Assembly (NCBI GenBank): GCA_017163975.1
Contig: JAFFSR010000279.1
Coordinates: 124,001-188,000 of the forward strand
Direction of reading: 5' to 3'
DNA from: Anastatus disparis
Taxonomy: Eukaryota > Arthropoda > Insecta > Hymenoptera > Eupelmidae
DNA: 64,000 nt
In this document: one piece after another, positions 33,269 to 45,420 of the stretch
Position numbering within the stretch: position 1 is the stretch's first letter
Layout: every line of letters starts with the position of its first letter
Notes under the pieces: generated by a model
Database searches by the model: none
What the model was told of the DNA's origin: nothing
Seen by the model: only the letters and a program-made list of their open reading frames with translations
Program-made: the position numbers and the translations under genes

Positions 33269-34162
33269 AACCATCGTTGAGAAAACCCACGCGAGAATAG
33301 AGTCGCGTATTAACACTACTATTAAATATTAAAATTTTTATAAAATTATAATAAAACAAAAAATAAGAATGAAAAATAAAATTATAAAAAATAATATAAT
33401 AAAAATAATAAAAACTTAAAAAATAAAAAATATATATATATAATAATGAAAAATTGAAAAAATTCAAAAATAAAAATAATAAAACAATAAAAATCAAAAA
33501 AAGGCGTGAAAATACACAAAAAATGGTATATTAAAATACCAAATAAATATATATATATATTATAAAAGAATTTCTTTTGTCTGAAAAAAAAGCAAATAAA
33601 ATAGACCAAAATTTTATTAAATATTAAATTCTCGCACAAACTATTCGTGAATGATAAAGTATATAGACTTGAAGGTCGCGCAGGAAAACAAGAAGATTAG
33701 TGTTACAATGAACACATTTGAATTTTTATAAGAATCTTTTGTTATAACTGCGCAAATCTCAAGTCTAAACGCGAATATTTAAGAAAGAAAATAATATGTA
33801 GTAACTAAAGTCAAAAGGTCGATAGCTAAATAATAGACAAAAAGGAATTCTTAGGCATAGGTTCTCAACGCGAGTGAGAACAATTATTGTAATAGAATAA
33901 TATACACTCTTTCATAAAATTAAAACAAAATAAATTGAATAAATATATTAAAAGATAAAAACAGCCATAATAAAAAATAATTGTAAACGAAATTAAAGTT
34001 TTGAAATTTCATTTTTAATAAGTTAAATTTATTGAAATTATAAATACCTTATTGAACAATTAATTTAAATAAAAAAATAGTGAAATAAAAATAGCTTAAA
34101 TTTCAATTTCGTAAATATTAATTAATTTATATCATAATTGCGAATAAAAATAAAAAATCAAG
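33269..34162 (+). other. A+T-rich leader before gag
   Basis: About 890 bases, strongly A-rich, with no ORF on the gag strand. A similar phrase, GGTTCTCAACNNNNGTGAGAA, occurs at 33261 and 33859. It looks like an untranslated leader. Confidence 0.5.
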
Positions 34163-35446
34163 ATGGCGAAAAGAAGATCAGAAATACTGATGCAAGAATT
34201 AGATAATCTTGATGGGACCATAGAGGAAGATGTTAACACAAAACAAAATGAATGGATGAAAGCTGTGTCATATGAGCTGACATTGTTGTTTAATAAGCAA
34301 CAAGAGTTGGATGACAAAATTACAACTAGTCCAGACAAATCTATAGTCTTTAACTTAGAAAAAACCGCAGATGCTGGAACAATAAATTTTAAAGAACAAA
34401 TGAATGAATTGTCAAATAAGATAAAAAACTTATTAGAAGACAATATTGTAATTAAAAATCTTTTAAATAAATATAAAAAAGATAATGAAGATTTAGTAAC
34501 TAAAAATGAATCTTTAAATGAAGAACTTATTAAATTAAAAAAGACAATAAATGATGATGAAGCCATTAAAATGGTTCGAGACAATTTAACTCAAAAAATA
34601 GATGATACTGCTCAAGAGCAAGAAGAAAAAATTAATGAGTTAAAAGAAAAATTAAAAAACAATGGGATTCGAACGCAAGGTTTCGAACCTTATAGTAATA
34701 AAATAAAAATTCCTTTGCCAAAATATGAAGGCACAGAGGTTGAAAGGCCTATGAAATTCTTAAACGAATTCGAAAAATATATAGCTTTAAAAAAATTAGA
34801 GGAAGAAGACACCCTCGAACTATTACACACTGTTCTGTAAAAAGAAGCGAACGAATGGTGGTACATCTATCAATATGATGTGACCACATATCAAGGATTT
34901 AAAAATTTATTCCTTGATAGATATTGGAATGAAGATGTCCAAAGAACAACTAGAAGAAAAGTTGAATTTGGACAGTTCTATGAGAATGGCAAACTAAGTC
35001 GTATGGCTTATGCCACCCAAATATATGGTTTTGCCAAAGAATTAAATCATCAGTATTCTGAAGAAGAACTAGCTGAGAAAATCAGCAAACATTTCAATAG
35101 AAATGTTAGGCAAGCCATGCAATTTTCTCAAAAGAGAGATAAAAACACTTTATTTAAAATATTATCAGATTTTGATAATGATGACAGGATTCAAGAGAAA
35201 AGAGCAGCTAATAGAAATGAATCTCATAGAAGCAATTCAAATCAACAGAAATTCTTTAAGGAAAATGATAATTTAGAGAATAAAGAAAAAGCTCTATATA
35301 ATCAAAATAATAATAAACAAAAAGCTGCAATGCGGGAAAAATTAAATGCTCCTGTCAGCAATAAAATGACAAAAAATTATAATGATATTAATGTGTCTCA
35401 AATAGATATAGACTCAGTACCACTAGAAGAACTTCAGGAAAACTGA
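34163..35446 (+). pseudogene. Ty3/gypsy gag, one in-frame TAA
   Basis: Gag packages element RNA. The start at 34163 (MAKRRSEILMQ) begins a long acidic, lysine-rich helical region with coiled-coil character (residues about 60-170). Then come the retrotransposon gag core: IPLPKYEGTEVERPMKFLNEF, a TAA at 34838-34840, ANEWW, TTYQGFKNLFLDRYW and a KLSRMAYATQIYGFAKEL segment. The C-terminal tail is Asn/Lys-rich and no CCHC knuckle was seen. The frame continues past the TAA without a shift (34841 on). It ends at TGA 35444-35446. Confidence 0.75.
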
Positions 35447-36075
35447 ATAAAGTTGCACCTGATTTAAACAATAAAAGGGGTGAGGTCGCAACTCATAAAA
35501 AAACCCCAAAAATAAAAAAAATTATAAATTCAAAAAAATCTTATCATGCTAACTTAGAAAAGCTTAAAAAATGCCAAATAAAACTTATAAAAGTTAAAGG
35601 CGTTAAAGCAATAAATCAAAAAATTAAAACAATCAAAAAACAAAACATGTTAAATATACATATAAACGCAAAAAGAATAAACGTACTCTTTAAAATTCCA
35701 AATGTTATTAAAGAGTACAACACAAAACATGGTTTTCTGGAAATGTTAAACATGATTTTGAGGAGAGTACATGAAAAGATACTTTTATACATAGATGGCG
35801 AATATGCTAATCTAAAAAACTCTGGGCAAAAACTTAAATCAAATGAGTACACTCAGGTAAAAACCATTGAATCACATGAGAGCGATAGTGACTCATATTC
35901 ATGTGCATTCACCTCGAATGAAAATAAAGAAAATTTATTTCATGAGGAAAATAATTATGAACTCACCAATGATGAGATTCATAGAGGTAAAATAATATCA
36001 CCAAAACAAGAAATTAAACTAATAGATTTAATTTCTAAACATAAAAAAGTATCTAGCAATGTATCTGCTCAATTA
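35447..36075 (+). pseudogene. Gypsy pol remnant upstream of RT, cut by transposon A
   Basis: The frame from about 35647 (MLNIHINAKRI) is lysine/asparagine-rich, with an acidic stretch (SHESDSDSYS). It ends with QEIKLIDLISKHKKV, which resembles the linker just before the RT in gypsy pol. Transposon A interrupts it after a TTA; it resumes at 41153. Neither protease nor RT motifs are present. The identification rests on context and the linker-like phrase. Confidence 0.5.
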
Positions 36076-36689
36076 CACAGGCCCACAAAATGAAAAAAAA
36101 TGTCTGAACTTTTGACCGGACATACATATTCCCATGTATTTTTCGACGCTGAATCCGAATCTGTAATAAAAATATAGGGTTTTCCTACCTTTTCTCAGAG
36201 TTTTATTGAAAAAACCTCATTTTTTACGGTTTTTTTGCGGTTTTTCGAGTCTAGAAAAAACAAATCATGAGATACGGTTAATTGGACTTCAAAATCGAAT
36301 TCTACGGGAAAAAATACACGGGAAACCATACCTTCAAATTTTTTTAACGCGATTCTAGTCCTCTGTATGGGGCTGAAAAGATGAGGAAATCGGTAAAAGT
36401 CGAAATTTTGCCTAAAATGGATTTAAACAATATTAAAATTTAATCATGCGTCTTTTGAAGAGTCGATAAACATTGGAAATACTATCCTGGGGGTTTTTCA
36501 GATTGCTGATCATGAATTTGAAGTCAGATTGTGTAAAAACTACTTCTAGAGGGCGGTGACAAGAACTGTATATGGTAAATTTATCGATTTTTTAAAAATT
36601 TTACGTCTGAAATACTAATTTTAGAGTCTTTCACAGCATTGACTGTAAATTCAAGATATTAACTTAGCCTATTGTGTACGTTAAACTTA

Positions 36690-38133
36690 ACATTTTGTCT
36701 ATGTTTGTCTCTCTCTCTCTCTCTCTTCCGATGTTTTTTTAAATTGGCTTACGCTTACGTACACGTTTCTCTTCGAATGACCGATGTAGAGGATTTCTGA
36801 CACGTTTTTGTCCTTTTTTCGCAGCTGTTTCTCTTTTTATCATCCAGCAGTAATCTGCTAACATGTTGATACCCCAGTTTCCTTGAAATCTACGTTCAAA
36901 CTCCTTCAAATCTTAGTGAAATCGTTCACCATGCTCTTCACTAAAGTCTCCGTTATTTTCAGGAAACTGATCAACGTGTGAATCAAGAAAATGAAGTTTT
37001 AAGTTCATTAGACAACCCAATTTTTCAAAATTACGTACCATTCTTTTCACAATAGCTTTATAATTCGTGTCTTTGGCATTACCCAAAAATTTCGTCGATA
37101 CCTCTTTAAAACTTAACCATGCTGCCTTTTCAACATCAGTCATGCTTTGTTCAAAGTTTTCGTCTCTAAATAAAGTTCGGATTTCAGGACCATCAAAAAT
37201 ACCTTCATTTAATTTAGCATCAGATTTATGGGGAAATACTTTGCTTATATATTGGAAGCATTGACCGTCCTTGTCCAAAGCTTTAACTAATTGCTTTATC
37301 AATCCAAGCTTTATATGCAGAGGCGGTATCAAAATTTTCGAAGGATTAACGAGTGGATCTTTTATAACATTCTGTTTTCCAGGTTCAAACGATTCTCTTG
37401 ATGGCCAAATTTTCTTTTTATAGTGTTTTTCTCTATCTCTGCTATCAAACATGCATAAATAACATGGGTACTTCGTAAATCCAGATTGTTGTCCAAGTAT
37501 CATAGATAAAATCTTTAAATCGCCACATATTTGCCATTTATGTTCTCTATATTTTATTTTCGTTAAAAGTAGTTCAAGATTGGAATACTATTCTTTAAGT
37601 ACTGTTGAATGTGCTAATGGTATAGGAGCATATTTATTTGTGATATTGAGGAGTACTGCTTTAAGGCTGCGCTTTGATGAATCAATGAATAGTCGCCAAT
37701 TTTCAGGTTTGTATATGTTGGGTTTCAATTCATCAATAAGACCTTTCACGTCCGTGCAATAAACCATATTAGAATCATTCTTGAAATAATTTCTAAAGCG
37801 CTCTTCTCGATTACGATATGCACATACTTTAGTACCCTTTGTCAACATATTTCGTCTCTTAAACTCTGAAGCCATAAACTCTGATTGTTCCTTAGATAAG
37901 CCACTCTTTCTAAATAAATCGTTCAGACTTTTTTGATCAAACTTTTCAACAGTTCGTTCTTCACCCTTAGGAATATACTCTTCATCACTATCCAGAGAAT
38001 GTTCTTCAGGTGAACTTAGATCTTCTTCATTTGGTGTGTTTGTGTCAGAGACAATTTGATCTGTCAATTTTTTATTTATACTTATTCTGTTGTAAAACTG
38101 GGTACCGTTGTTTAGAAATGAATTCGGTTTCAT
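36690..38133 (-). pseudogene. Mirrored transposase gene, left arm of A, broken
   Basis: On the minus strand from ATG 38133 (MKPNSFLNN), about 38 residues are unlike the right-arm gene. It then joins at EEDLSSPEEHS and follows the same protein to the C-terminus. A TAG replaces a Glu codon near 37587, and a TAA replaces a Gln codon in ERFH-x-DLKEF near 36912. It lacks the N-terminal cysteine-rich domain of the right-arm gene. The catalytic-type residues (IDSS Asp, CGDLK Asp, EEHGERF Glu) are present. It could have made an N-terminally altered product before the stops arose. Confidence 0.7.
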
Positions 38134-38227
38134 TTTAAAGCTCCGTTCAGTTAATCACTGTTGTACACTGTCATTGATCTTAAAGCATTGTTTATAAACG
38201 AATGGGACTTATGATCTTTTTCCAAAG

Positions 38228-38228
<1 letters not shown>

Positions 38229-38287
<59 letters not shown>
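38229..38287. repeat. (TA)n microsatellite in transposon A
   Basis: About 29 TA dinucleotides in the single-copy middle of transposon A. The same site in copy B (57616-57637) has a much shorter run. Confidence 0.95.
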
Positions 38288-38289
<2 letters not shown>

Positions 38290-38617
38290 TACTCTATAAG
38301 GGTACCTAAAAAAAACCTGCTGCTGCGAAGTATTGGTCACGATGACAACTGCCCTGAAAATGGGATGTGTAGAATGATTCGGTGTACTCAATACTTTGCA
38401 GTAACGAACCCAGCAAAGGCGCGCTGTCCTGCAGGGGAACACTAGGATGTGAGAATGATGCCGTAGTGTGTCCGACGACGAGTTGACATTGTCCTCGTCA
38501 AAGTCGGAAAGCTCTCATACTTAGGCCTGGGGAGGTATGAGAGTTATCACCCCTAGGACGGCGGACTCTCCTGCGATCGGAACAGGATTCCTAGTGTGTG
38601 GGGTTTAATTCAACAAT

Positions 38618-40481
38618 ATGGCTAATTCAAATTTTCAACCTTTTTTAAACTGCGCTGGTACATCCAATAACAGTTTTAACCATACGTGTAATGGATCTCA
38701 AGATAATTTCTGTTATGTATGTTCAGAATATATTGGACAACGAAACAAAAGAAAAATCACAGATAATATTAATTTTATCTATCAAAAATGTTTTGATATT
38801 GAGATTTCTCAACAGGATAAAATTTGGGTTACTCATTATATATGTGCTTCATGTTATGCCATGATGAATCGATACAACACCAGTCAGGCTAGGTCCAAAT
38901 TAAAATTTACTATACCTACAAAGTGGAAGGAACCAAAAGATGAAAATGATTGCTATTTTTGTTTAACAAAGATACAAGGTTTAGACAAGATACAGAAAAA
39001 AGGAATAGTATATCCTAATACTTCTTGTATAGAATTTCCATCCAAAAATTTTATAGATATTTTTGAAAATAAAGATTCGAGAGATAGTTTTACAACAGGC
39101 TTAGGGAATCTAAATGTAGATGAAAACTCGACAGATGAAACAACTGAAAATCTGATTGCCGCAGACGGAAGCTCATCAAATGAAGAAGATCTAAGTTCAC
39201 CTGAAGAACATTCTCTGGATAGTGATGAAGAGTATATTCCTAAGGGTGAAGAACGAACTGTTGAAAAGTTTGATCAAAAAAGTCTGAACGATTTATTTAG
39301 AAAGAGTGGTTTATCTAAGGAACAATCAGAGTTTATGGCTTCAGAGTTTAAGAGACGAAATATGTTGACAAAGGGTACTAAAGTATGTGCATATCGTAAT
39401 CGAGAAGAGCGCTTTAGAAATTATTTCAAGAATGATTCTAATATGGTTTATTGCACGGACGTGAAAGGTCTTATTGATGAATTGAAACCCAACATATACA
39501 AACCTGAAAATTGGCGACTATTCATTGATTCATCAAAGCGCAGCCTTAAAGCAGTACTCCTCAATATCACAAATAAATATGCTCCTATACCATTAGCACA
39601 TTCAACAGTACTTAAAGAATAGTATTCCAATCTTGAACTACTTTTAACGAAAATAAAATATAGAGAACATAAATGGCAAATATGTGGCGATTTAAAGATT
39701 TTATCTATGATACTTGGACAACAATCTGGATTTACGAAGTACCCATGTTATTTATGCATGTTTGATAGCAGAGATAGAGAAAAACACTATAAAAAGAAAA
39801 TTTGGCCATCAAGAGAATCGTTTGAACCTGGAAAACAGAATGTTATAAAAGATCCACTCGTTAATCCTTCGAAAATTTTGATACCGCCTCTGCATATAAA
39901 GCTTGGATTGATAAAGCAATTAGTTAAAGCTTTGGACAAGGACGGTCAATGCTTCCAATATATAAGCAAAGTATTTCCCCATAAATCTGATGCTAAATTA
40001 AATGAAGGTATTTTTGATGGTCCTGAAATCCGAACTTTATTTAGAGACGAAAACTTTGAACAAAGCATGACTGATGTTGAAAAGGCAGCATGGTTAAGTT
40101 TTAAAGAGGTATCGACGAAATTTTTGGGTAATGCCAAAGACACGAATTATAAAGCTATTGTGAAAAGAATGGTACGTAATTTTGAAAAATTGGGTTGTCT
40201 AATGAACTTAAAACTTCATTTTCTTGATTCACACGTTGATCAGTTTCCTGAAAATAACGGAGACTTTAGTGAAGAGCATGGTGAACGATTTCACCAAGAT
40301 TTAAAGGAGTTTGAACGTAGATTTCAAGGAAACTGGGGTATCAACATGTTAGCAGATTACTGCTGGATGATAAAAAGAGAAACAGCTGCGAAAAAAGGAC
40401 AAAAACGTGTCAGAAATCCACTACATCGGTCATTCGAAGAGAAACGTGTACGTAAGCGTAAGCCAATTAAAAAAAATCATC

Positions 40482-40523
<42 letters not shown>

Positions 40524-40570
40524 AACATAGACAAAATGTTAAGTTTAACGTACACAATAGGCTAAGTTAA
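38618..40570 (+). pseudogene. DDE-type transposase, right arm of A, one TAG
   Basis: A frame of 650 codons from ATG 38618 to TAA 40568, with one TAG at 39620-39622. The N-terminal half has paired cysteines (CYVCSEY, CASCYAM, CYFCLTK) that look like a zinc-binding module. An acidic linker follows (SSPEEHSLDSDEEY), then an RNase-H-fold-like core: NWRLFIDSSKRSL (Asp), ICGDLKILSMILGQQ (Asp), KYPCYLC, PPLHIKLGL, LHFLDSHVDQFPEN and EEHGERFHQDLKEFERR (Glu). The tail is very basic with an Arg-Glu repeat. Proteins of this type are, as I recall, common and unnamed in arthropod genomes; the superfamily is not certain. The 3-bp TTA target and CAC-starting ends would fit CACTA-like or PIF/Harbinger-like elements. 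Confidence 0.75.
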
Positions 40571-41152
40571 TATCTTGAATTTACAGTCAATGCTGTGAAA
40601 GACTCTAAAATTAGTATTTCAGACGTAAAATTTTTAAAAAATCGATAAATTTACCATATACAGTTCTTGTCACCGCCCTCTAGAAGTAGTTTTTACACAA
40701 TCTGACTTCAAATTCATGATCAGCAATCTGGAAAACCCCCAGGATAGTATTTCCAATGTTTATCGACTCTTCAAAAGACGCATGATTAAATTTTAATATT
40801 TTTTACATCCATTTTAGGCAAAATTTTGACTTTTACCGATTTCCTCATCTTTTCAGCCCCATACAGAGGACTAGAATCGCGTTAAAAAAATTTGAAGGTA
40901 TAGTTTCCCGTTTATTTTTTCCCGTAGAATTCGATTTTGAAGTCTAATTAACCGTATCTCATGATTTGTTTTTTCTAGACTTGAAAAACCGCAAAAAACC
41001 GTAAAAAATGAGGTTTTTTCAATAAAACTCTGAGAAAAGGTAGGAAAACCCTATATTTTTATTACAGATTCGGATTCAGCGTTGAAAAATACATGAGAAT
41101 ATGTATGTCCGGTCAAAAGTTCAGACATTTTTTTTTATTTTGTGGGCCTGTG

Positions 41153-41457
41153 TTATTAATGTATGAACATGGAGCGAAAACTATTAAAAAAGTACCTCTT
41201 TATTCTTCAAATGAAAGAATAAAGAATAACTACAAGTATGGTGCGAAAAATTTATTCGAAAACGCATTAAAATGTTATTTAACAAACAATTATAAAAAAT
41301 CTAAGTTATGCAAAAATGAAGATAAAACAACATTAAATAAATCCATAATACCCTATGCATTAATAAGAGATGCATTAAGTGAAATTAAAAAAAGTTACGG
41401 TCATAGTGGACCAAAAAATAAATGTAAAACAATTTTATTAAAAAGTCACCTCTAGAA
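41153..41457 (+). pseudogene. Gypsy pol remnant after transposon A
   Basis: Continues the frame of 35647-36075. It ends with IRDALSEIKKSYGHSGPKNKCK, which resembles the start of the integrase zinc-binding region of gypsy pol, so RT, RNase H and most of the integrase are missing between the two recognisable ends. The frame closes at a TAG at 41453-41455. The giant palindrome begins 13 bases later. Confidence 0.5.
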
Positions 41458-41467
41458 CGATAAATTA

Positions 41468-41866
41468 TAAAGGACCCCGGAAGATTCTTATGGGTTTCTG
41501 GGTCCCGGTGAAATTTGATAATAGTATGACCAAATTGTAGCTTATTTTTTTCTGAACATAAGTCTCCATGGGCTCAAGTCCCGAAAATGCACAGATTTTA
41601 AGTAAATAATGATTAAAGTCGTTGATTTCTGGGAAGGTTAGAGTGACCGAAGGCGTAACTTCAATTGTTCGATATGCTCATTATATAGTTGTTATTTGAA
41701 TAATTTATTAAAATAATTTTATGTTTAATAAAATTAGAATTATATAAAATATAATTTTTTTAAATAATTTTAAAAAAACTTGGAACATACTATTATTACA
41801 CTACTATTATATACAATAAAATAATTATTTTTCAAATATTTTGTAATAAGAAAAAATATCATTTAA
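41468..41866. repeat. Outer inverted repeat, left arm
   Basis: Matches, inverted, bases 60513-60799 plus 55330-55447, i.e. the right arm split by transposon B. Shared words include GACCAAATTGTAGCTTATTT and AACTTCAATTGTTCGATATG (complement at 60585). It supplies the undisturbed version of the transposon B insertion site (AAATTATATTTTATA near 41745). Confidence 0.85.
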
Positions 41867-44070
41867 TGTGTTTATGGTTCATGGGTTTATAATTTTTTGG
41901 TTTATGGGTTCATGGTTCATGGTTTATAGGTTTATCGTTCATGGGGATATGGTTAATAGGTTTATGGGTATATGGTTTATGGGTATATGGTTTATGGGTT
42001 TATGGGTTTATGGTTTATGGGTTTATGGCTTTAGGATTTATAGGCTTATAAATTTACGGTTTATGGGTTCATAGTTTATGGGTTTATGGCTTTACAATTT
42101 ATGGGTTTATTATTTATGGTTTTATTGTTTATGGGTTTAGGGTTTATGGGTTTATGGTTTATGGATTTACGGTTTATGGGTTTATGGTTTATGGGTTTAT
42201 GGTTTATGGGTTTATCCTTTAAGGTTCTATGAGTTTATGGTTTATGGGTTTATGGCTCATGGGTTTACGGTATATAGGTCTATGATTTATGGGTTTATGG
42301 GTTTATGGTTTATGGGTTTATGAGGTTCTGGTTCTTGGATTTGGGTTTTTGGTTTATGGGTTTATAGTTTACGGGTTTATGGGTTTATGGTTTATGCGCT
42401 TATAGTTTACGGGTTTATGGGTTTATGGTTTATGCGCTTATAGTTTACGGGTTTATGGTTTATGGGTTTATGAGTTTATGGGTTCATCCATTTATGAGTT
42501 TACGATTTATTGGTTTATGGTTTTATGGTATATGGGTTTAAGCTTCATAGTTTATGGGTTTATGGTATATGGGTTTATGGTTCATAGTTTATGGGTTTAT
42601 GAGTTCATGGTTTATGGTTTTAAGGTTTATAGGTTAAGGGTTTATGGGTTTATGGATTTATGGGTTTATGGGTTTATGGGTTTATGGTTTATGGGTTTAT
42701 GGTTGATGAGTTTATGGGTTTATGGTATATAGGTTTATGGTTCATAGTTTATGGGTTTATGAGTTCACGGTTTATGGTTTTAAGGTTTATGGGTTTATGG
42801 TCTATGGGTTTAGGGTTTATGGGCTTATGATTTATGGGTTTATGGTTTATGGTTTATGGGTTTATGATTTACGGGTATATGGGTTTATGGTTTTATGGTT
42901 CTTGGATTTGGGTTTATGGTTTAAGGTTTTCTGTGTTCATGGTTTATGGTTTTATGGTTTATGGGTTTATGGTTAATGGGTTTATGGTTAATGGGTTTAT
43001 GGTTTTATGGTATATGGGTTTATAGTTCATGGTTTATTGGTCTATAGGTTTATGGTTTATGGTTTATGAGTTAATGGTTCATGGGTTTATGGTTCTTGGG
43101 TTTGGGTTTACTGGTTTATAGCTTATGGTTTATGGTTTATGGGTTTATGGTTTATGGGTCTATGATTTATGGGTTTATGGGTTAATGGTTTATGGTTCTT
43201 GGATTTGGGTTTATGGTTTATGGGTTTATGGTTTATGGTTTATGAGTTAATGGTTTATGGGTTTATGCTTTAAGGGTTTATGGGTTTATGGTTCTTGGGT
43301 TTGGGTTTACGGGTTTATGGCTTATGGTTTATGGGTTTATGGTCTATGGGTTTAGGGTTTATGGGCTTATGATTTATGGGTTTATGGTTTATGGTTTATG
43401 GTTTATGGGTTTATGATTTACGGGTTTATGGGTTTATGGTTTTATGGTTCTTGGATTTGGGTTTATGGTTTAAGGTTTTCTGGGTTCATGGTTTATGGTT
43501 TTATGGTTTTATGGTTAATGGGTTTATGGTTAATGGGTTTATGGTTAATGGGTTTATGGTTTTATGGTATATGGGTTTATATTTCATGGTTTATTGGTCT
43601 ATAGGTTTATGATTTATGGGTTTATGGTTTCTGGTTTATGAGTTAATGGTTTATGGGTTTATGATTTATGGGTTTATGGGTTAATGGTTTATGGTTCTTG
43701 GATTCGGGTTTATGGTTTATGGGTTTATGGTTTATGGTTTATGAGTTAATGGTTTATGGGTTTATGCTTTAAGGGTTTATGGGTTTATGGTTCTTGGGTT
43801 TGGGTTTACGGGTTCATGGCTTATGGTTTATGGTTTATGGTTCATGGGTTTATGATTTATGGGTTTATGGGTTAATGGTTTATGGTTCTTGGATTTGGGT
43901 TCATGGTTTATGGGTTTATGGTTTTATGGTTCTTGGATTCGGGTTTATGGTTTATGACTTTACGAGTTATAGGTTCATAAGTTCACGGTTTATGGGTTCA
44001 TAGTTTATAGGTTTATTACTTCACGCTTAATGGGTTTATTATTGATGGTTTTATTGTTTATGGGTTTATT
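41867..44070. repeat. ATGGTTTATGGGTTT minisatellite, left arm
   Basis: About 2.2 kb of 7-8 base units (ATGGGTTT / ATGGTTT), often in 15-base pairs. Segments of several hundred bases are themselves duplicated: the phrase GGTTCTTGGATTTGGGTTTA with its surroundings recurs near 42898 and 43446. Frames reading Met-Gly-Leu-Trp/Tyr are by-products of the repeat. It is not the canonical insect telomere TTAGG. Confidence 0.95.
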
Positions 44071-44089
44071 GTTTATGCGTAAAATGAAT

Positions 44090-44320
44090 GTAATAATTAT
44101 GAGTGCAAGTATTCGATTCTATGAACAACTCTAATAAATTACTCAAATCTACGAGTTCGTGTCCGAAATTGTCCGAGTTACTCGAGTAAAATATGAATAA
44201 CTCGAATTATTCGTAAAAATATGAGCTACTCAGAGTACTCGAATGAATCGAATTATTCAAAAAAAATATGAATTACTCTAATAACTCAAGTTACTCAAAA
44301 ATATAGGTGGTTTTTTTATT
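44090..44320. repeat. ACTCGA-word block, left arm
   Basis: About 230 bases rich in TACTCGAATNATTC, GAGTTACTCGAGTAA and AATTACTCTAATAACTC words. The mirror block is at 49965-50170. Confidence 0.75.
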
Positions 44321-44349
44321 AATATTTTTTGTAGAAACTAGTTCATCTT

Positions 44350-44643
44350 TTATTTATTTTTTGGAGCGGGGGTTTCCCCTTCCCGCCAACTCCGGTAGGT
44401 GCTTTGACACATTTTTATTTTCATGTTATCATATATTAATGCCGCTACTTCACGTATTCTTAACAAATGTATACTCAATCCGGCTGAATATGACGCCCGC
44501 CGTGTATGAAACAGTAATATATTAACCACGGAAGTGAAGGTGTTTTTGACCTCGTCTTTATTGTCGCGTCTCAAGCATAAATCACCTATTATACTTTCTT
44601 GGTTAACAATGTAATATTCTCCTTTTTCCATTAACATCGACAT
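44350..44643 (-). CDS. 97-codon ORF, left palindrome arm
   Basis: No family is recognised. On the minus strand from ATG 44643 it reads MSMLMEKGEYYIVNQES through DEVKNTFTSVVNILLFHTRR and VAALIYDNMKIKM to SWREGETPAPKNK. It has no signal peptide or membrane helix; it is mildly basic with a predicted helix-rich middle. Its mirror copy at 49622 is also open over its full length with about 17 amino-acid differences and no indel. It is the only non-repeat ORF native to the palindrome, so it is a candidate for the element's own protein, though the differences look mostly non-synonymous. Confidence 0.45.
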   Translation of the reverse strand: MSMLMEKGEYYIVNQESIIGDLCLRRDNKDEVKNTFTSVVNILLFHTRRASYSAGLSIHLLRIREVAALIYDNMKIKMCQSTYRSWREGETPAPKNK

Positions 44644-44699
44644 TTCTTTTGACTCGGAAAATATTTTGCTAATATAAGTTGTTTAAGATCGTACAGTTT

Positions 44700-45420
44700 A
44701 ACGATTCAATTATAATTATTACTACGTAACTATATGACTGTAATGACATATAATCATCACAACAGTTTTACATTAATAATAGTTATTACTACATAACAAT
44801 AGTAATGACTATAATCACGTATAATCATCATTACAGTTTTATAATCAATCATAGTTATTATACGTAACTATAGTATTGACTATAATCACCAATGATTATC
44901 ACCAAAGTTTTATAATCAATTGTAGTTATTACCACGAAACTATAGTAATGACTATAGTCACCTATAATCATCACTACAATTATATAATCAATTAGTGATT
45001 ATAATTAATGATTATATTCACTTATAATTATTACAATAGTTTTATAATCAATTATAGTTATTACCACAAAATTATAGTTAAGACTATAATCACCTACGAT
45101 CATCACTACAGTCATACATTCATTTTTAGTTATTGCTACGTAACTATAGTGATGACTATAATCACGTATAATCATCAATACAGTTTTATAATCAATCATA
45201 GTTATTACTACGTAACTATAGTATTGACTATAATCAATAATCAACAATAATCATCACCACAGTTTTATAATCAATTGTAGTTATTACCACGAAACTATAG
45301 TAATGACTATAGTCACCTATAATCATCACTACAATTATATAATTAATAAGAGTTATTATTATTACCAAAAAATTATGGTAATGATTATATTTACTTTGTG
45401 TGCTTTTATTTATTTTGTGT
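44700..45420. repeat. 72-bp tandem repeat, left arm
   Basis: About ten units, with AGTTATTACNACGTAACTATAG starting at 44781, 44853, 44924, 45056, 45128, 45200, 45279 and 45351, mostly 71-72 bases apart. Each unit also has GACTATAATCACCTATAATC and AGTTTTATAATCAAT. Units contain internal dyads (CTATAGTNATGACTATAG). Confidence 0.9.

Larger units (their letters stand above)
36076..41152. mobile_element. Mirror-image DNA transposon, copy A (5.08 kb)
   Basis: Ends CACAGGCCCACAAAATGAAA and its complement, flanked by TTA at 36073-36075 and 41153-41155. Outer arms of about 1.96 kb (36076-38034 and 39178-41152) are inverted copies with very high identity, each holding the same transposase C-terminal coding region. 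The ~1.14 kb middle is single-copy and holds the alternative 5' ends of the two mirrored genes, a (TA)n tract (38229-38287) and a promoter-like G+C-richer region (38300-38610). The interrupted host frame reads across the empty site. Copy B at 55448 has the same layout, so the palindrome itself appears mobile. Confidence 0.85.

Noticed and set aside
41867..44003. Many plus-strand frames rich in Met-Gly-Leu-Trp-Val-Tyr
   Set aside because: They follow from the ATGGGTTT repeat, in which stop codons are rare; unit changes do not respect codons.
44781..45420. 80-codon frames in both strands of the 72-bp repeat
   Set aside because: The period divisible by three keeps frames open; there is no independent coding evidence.
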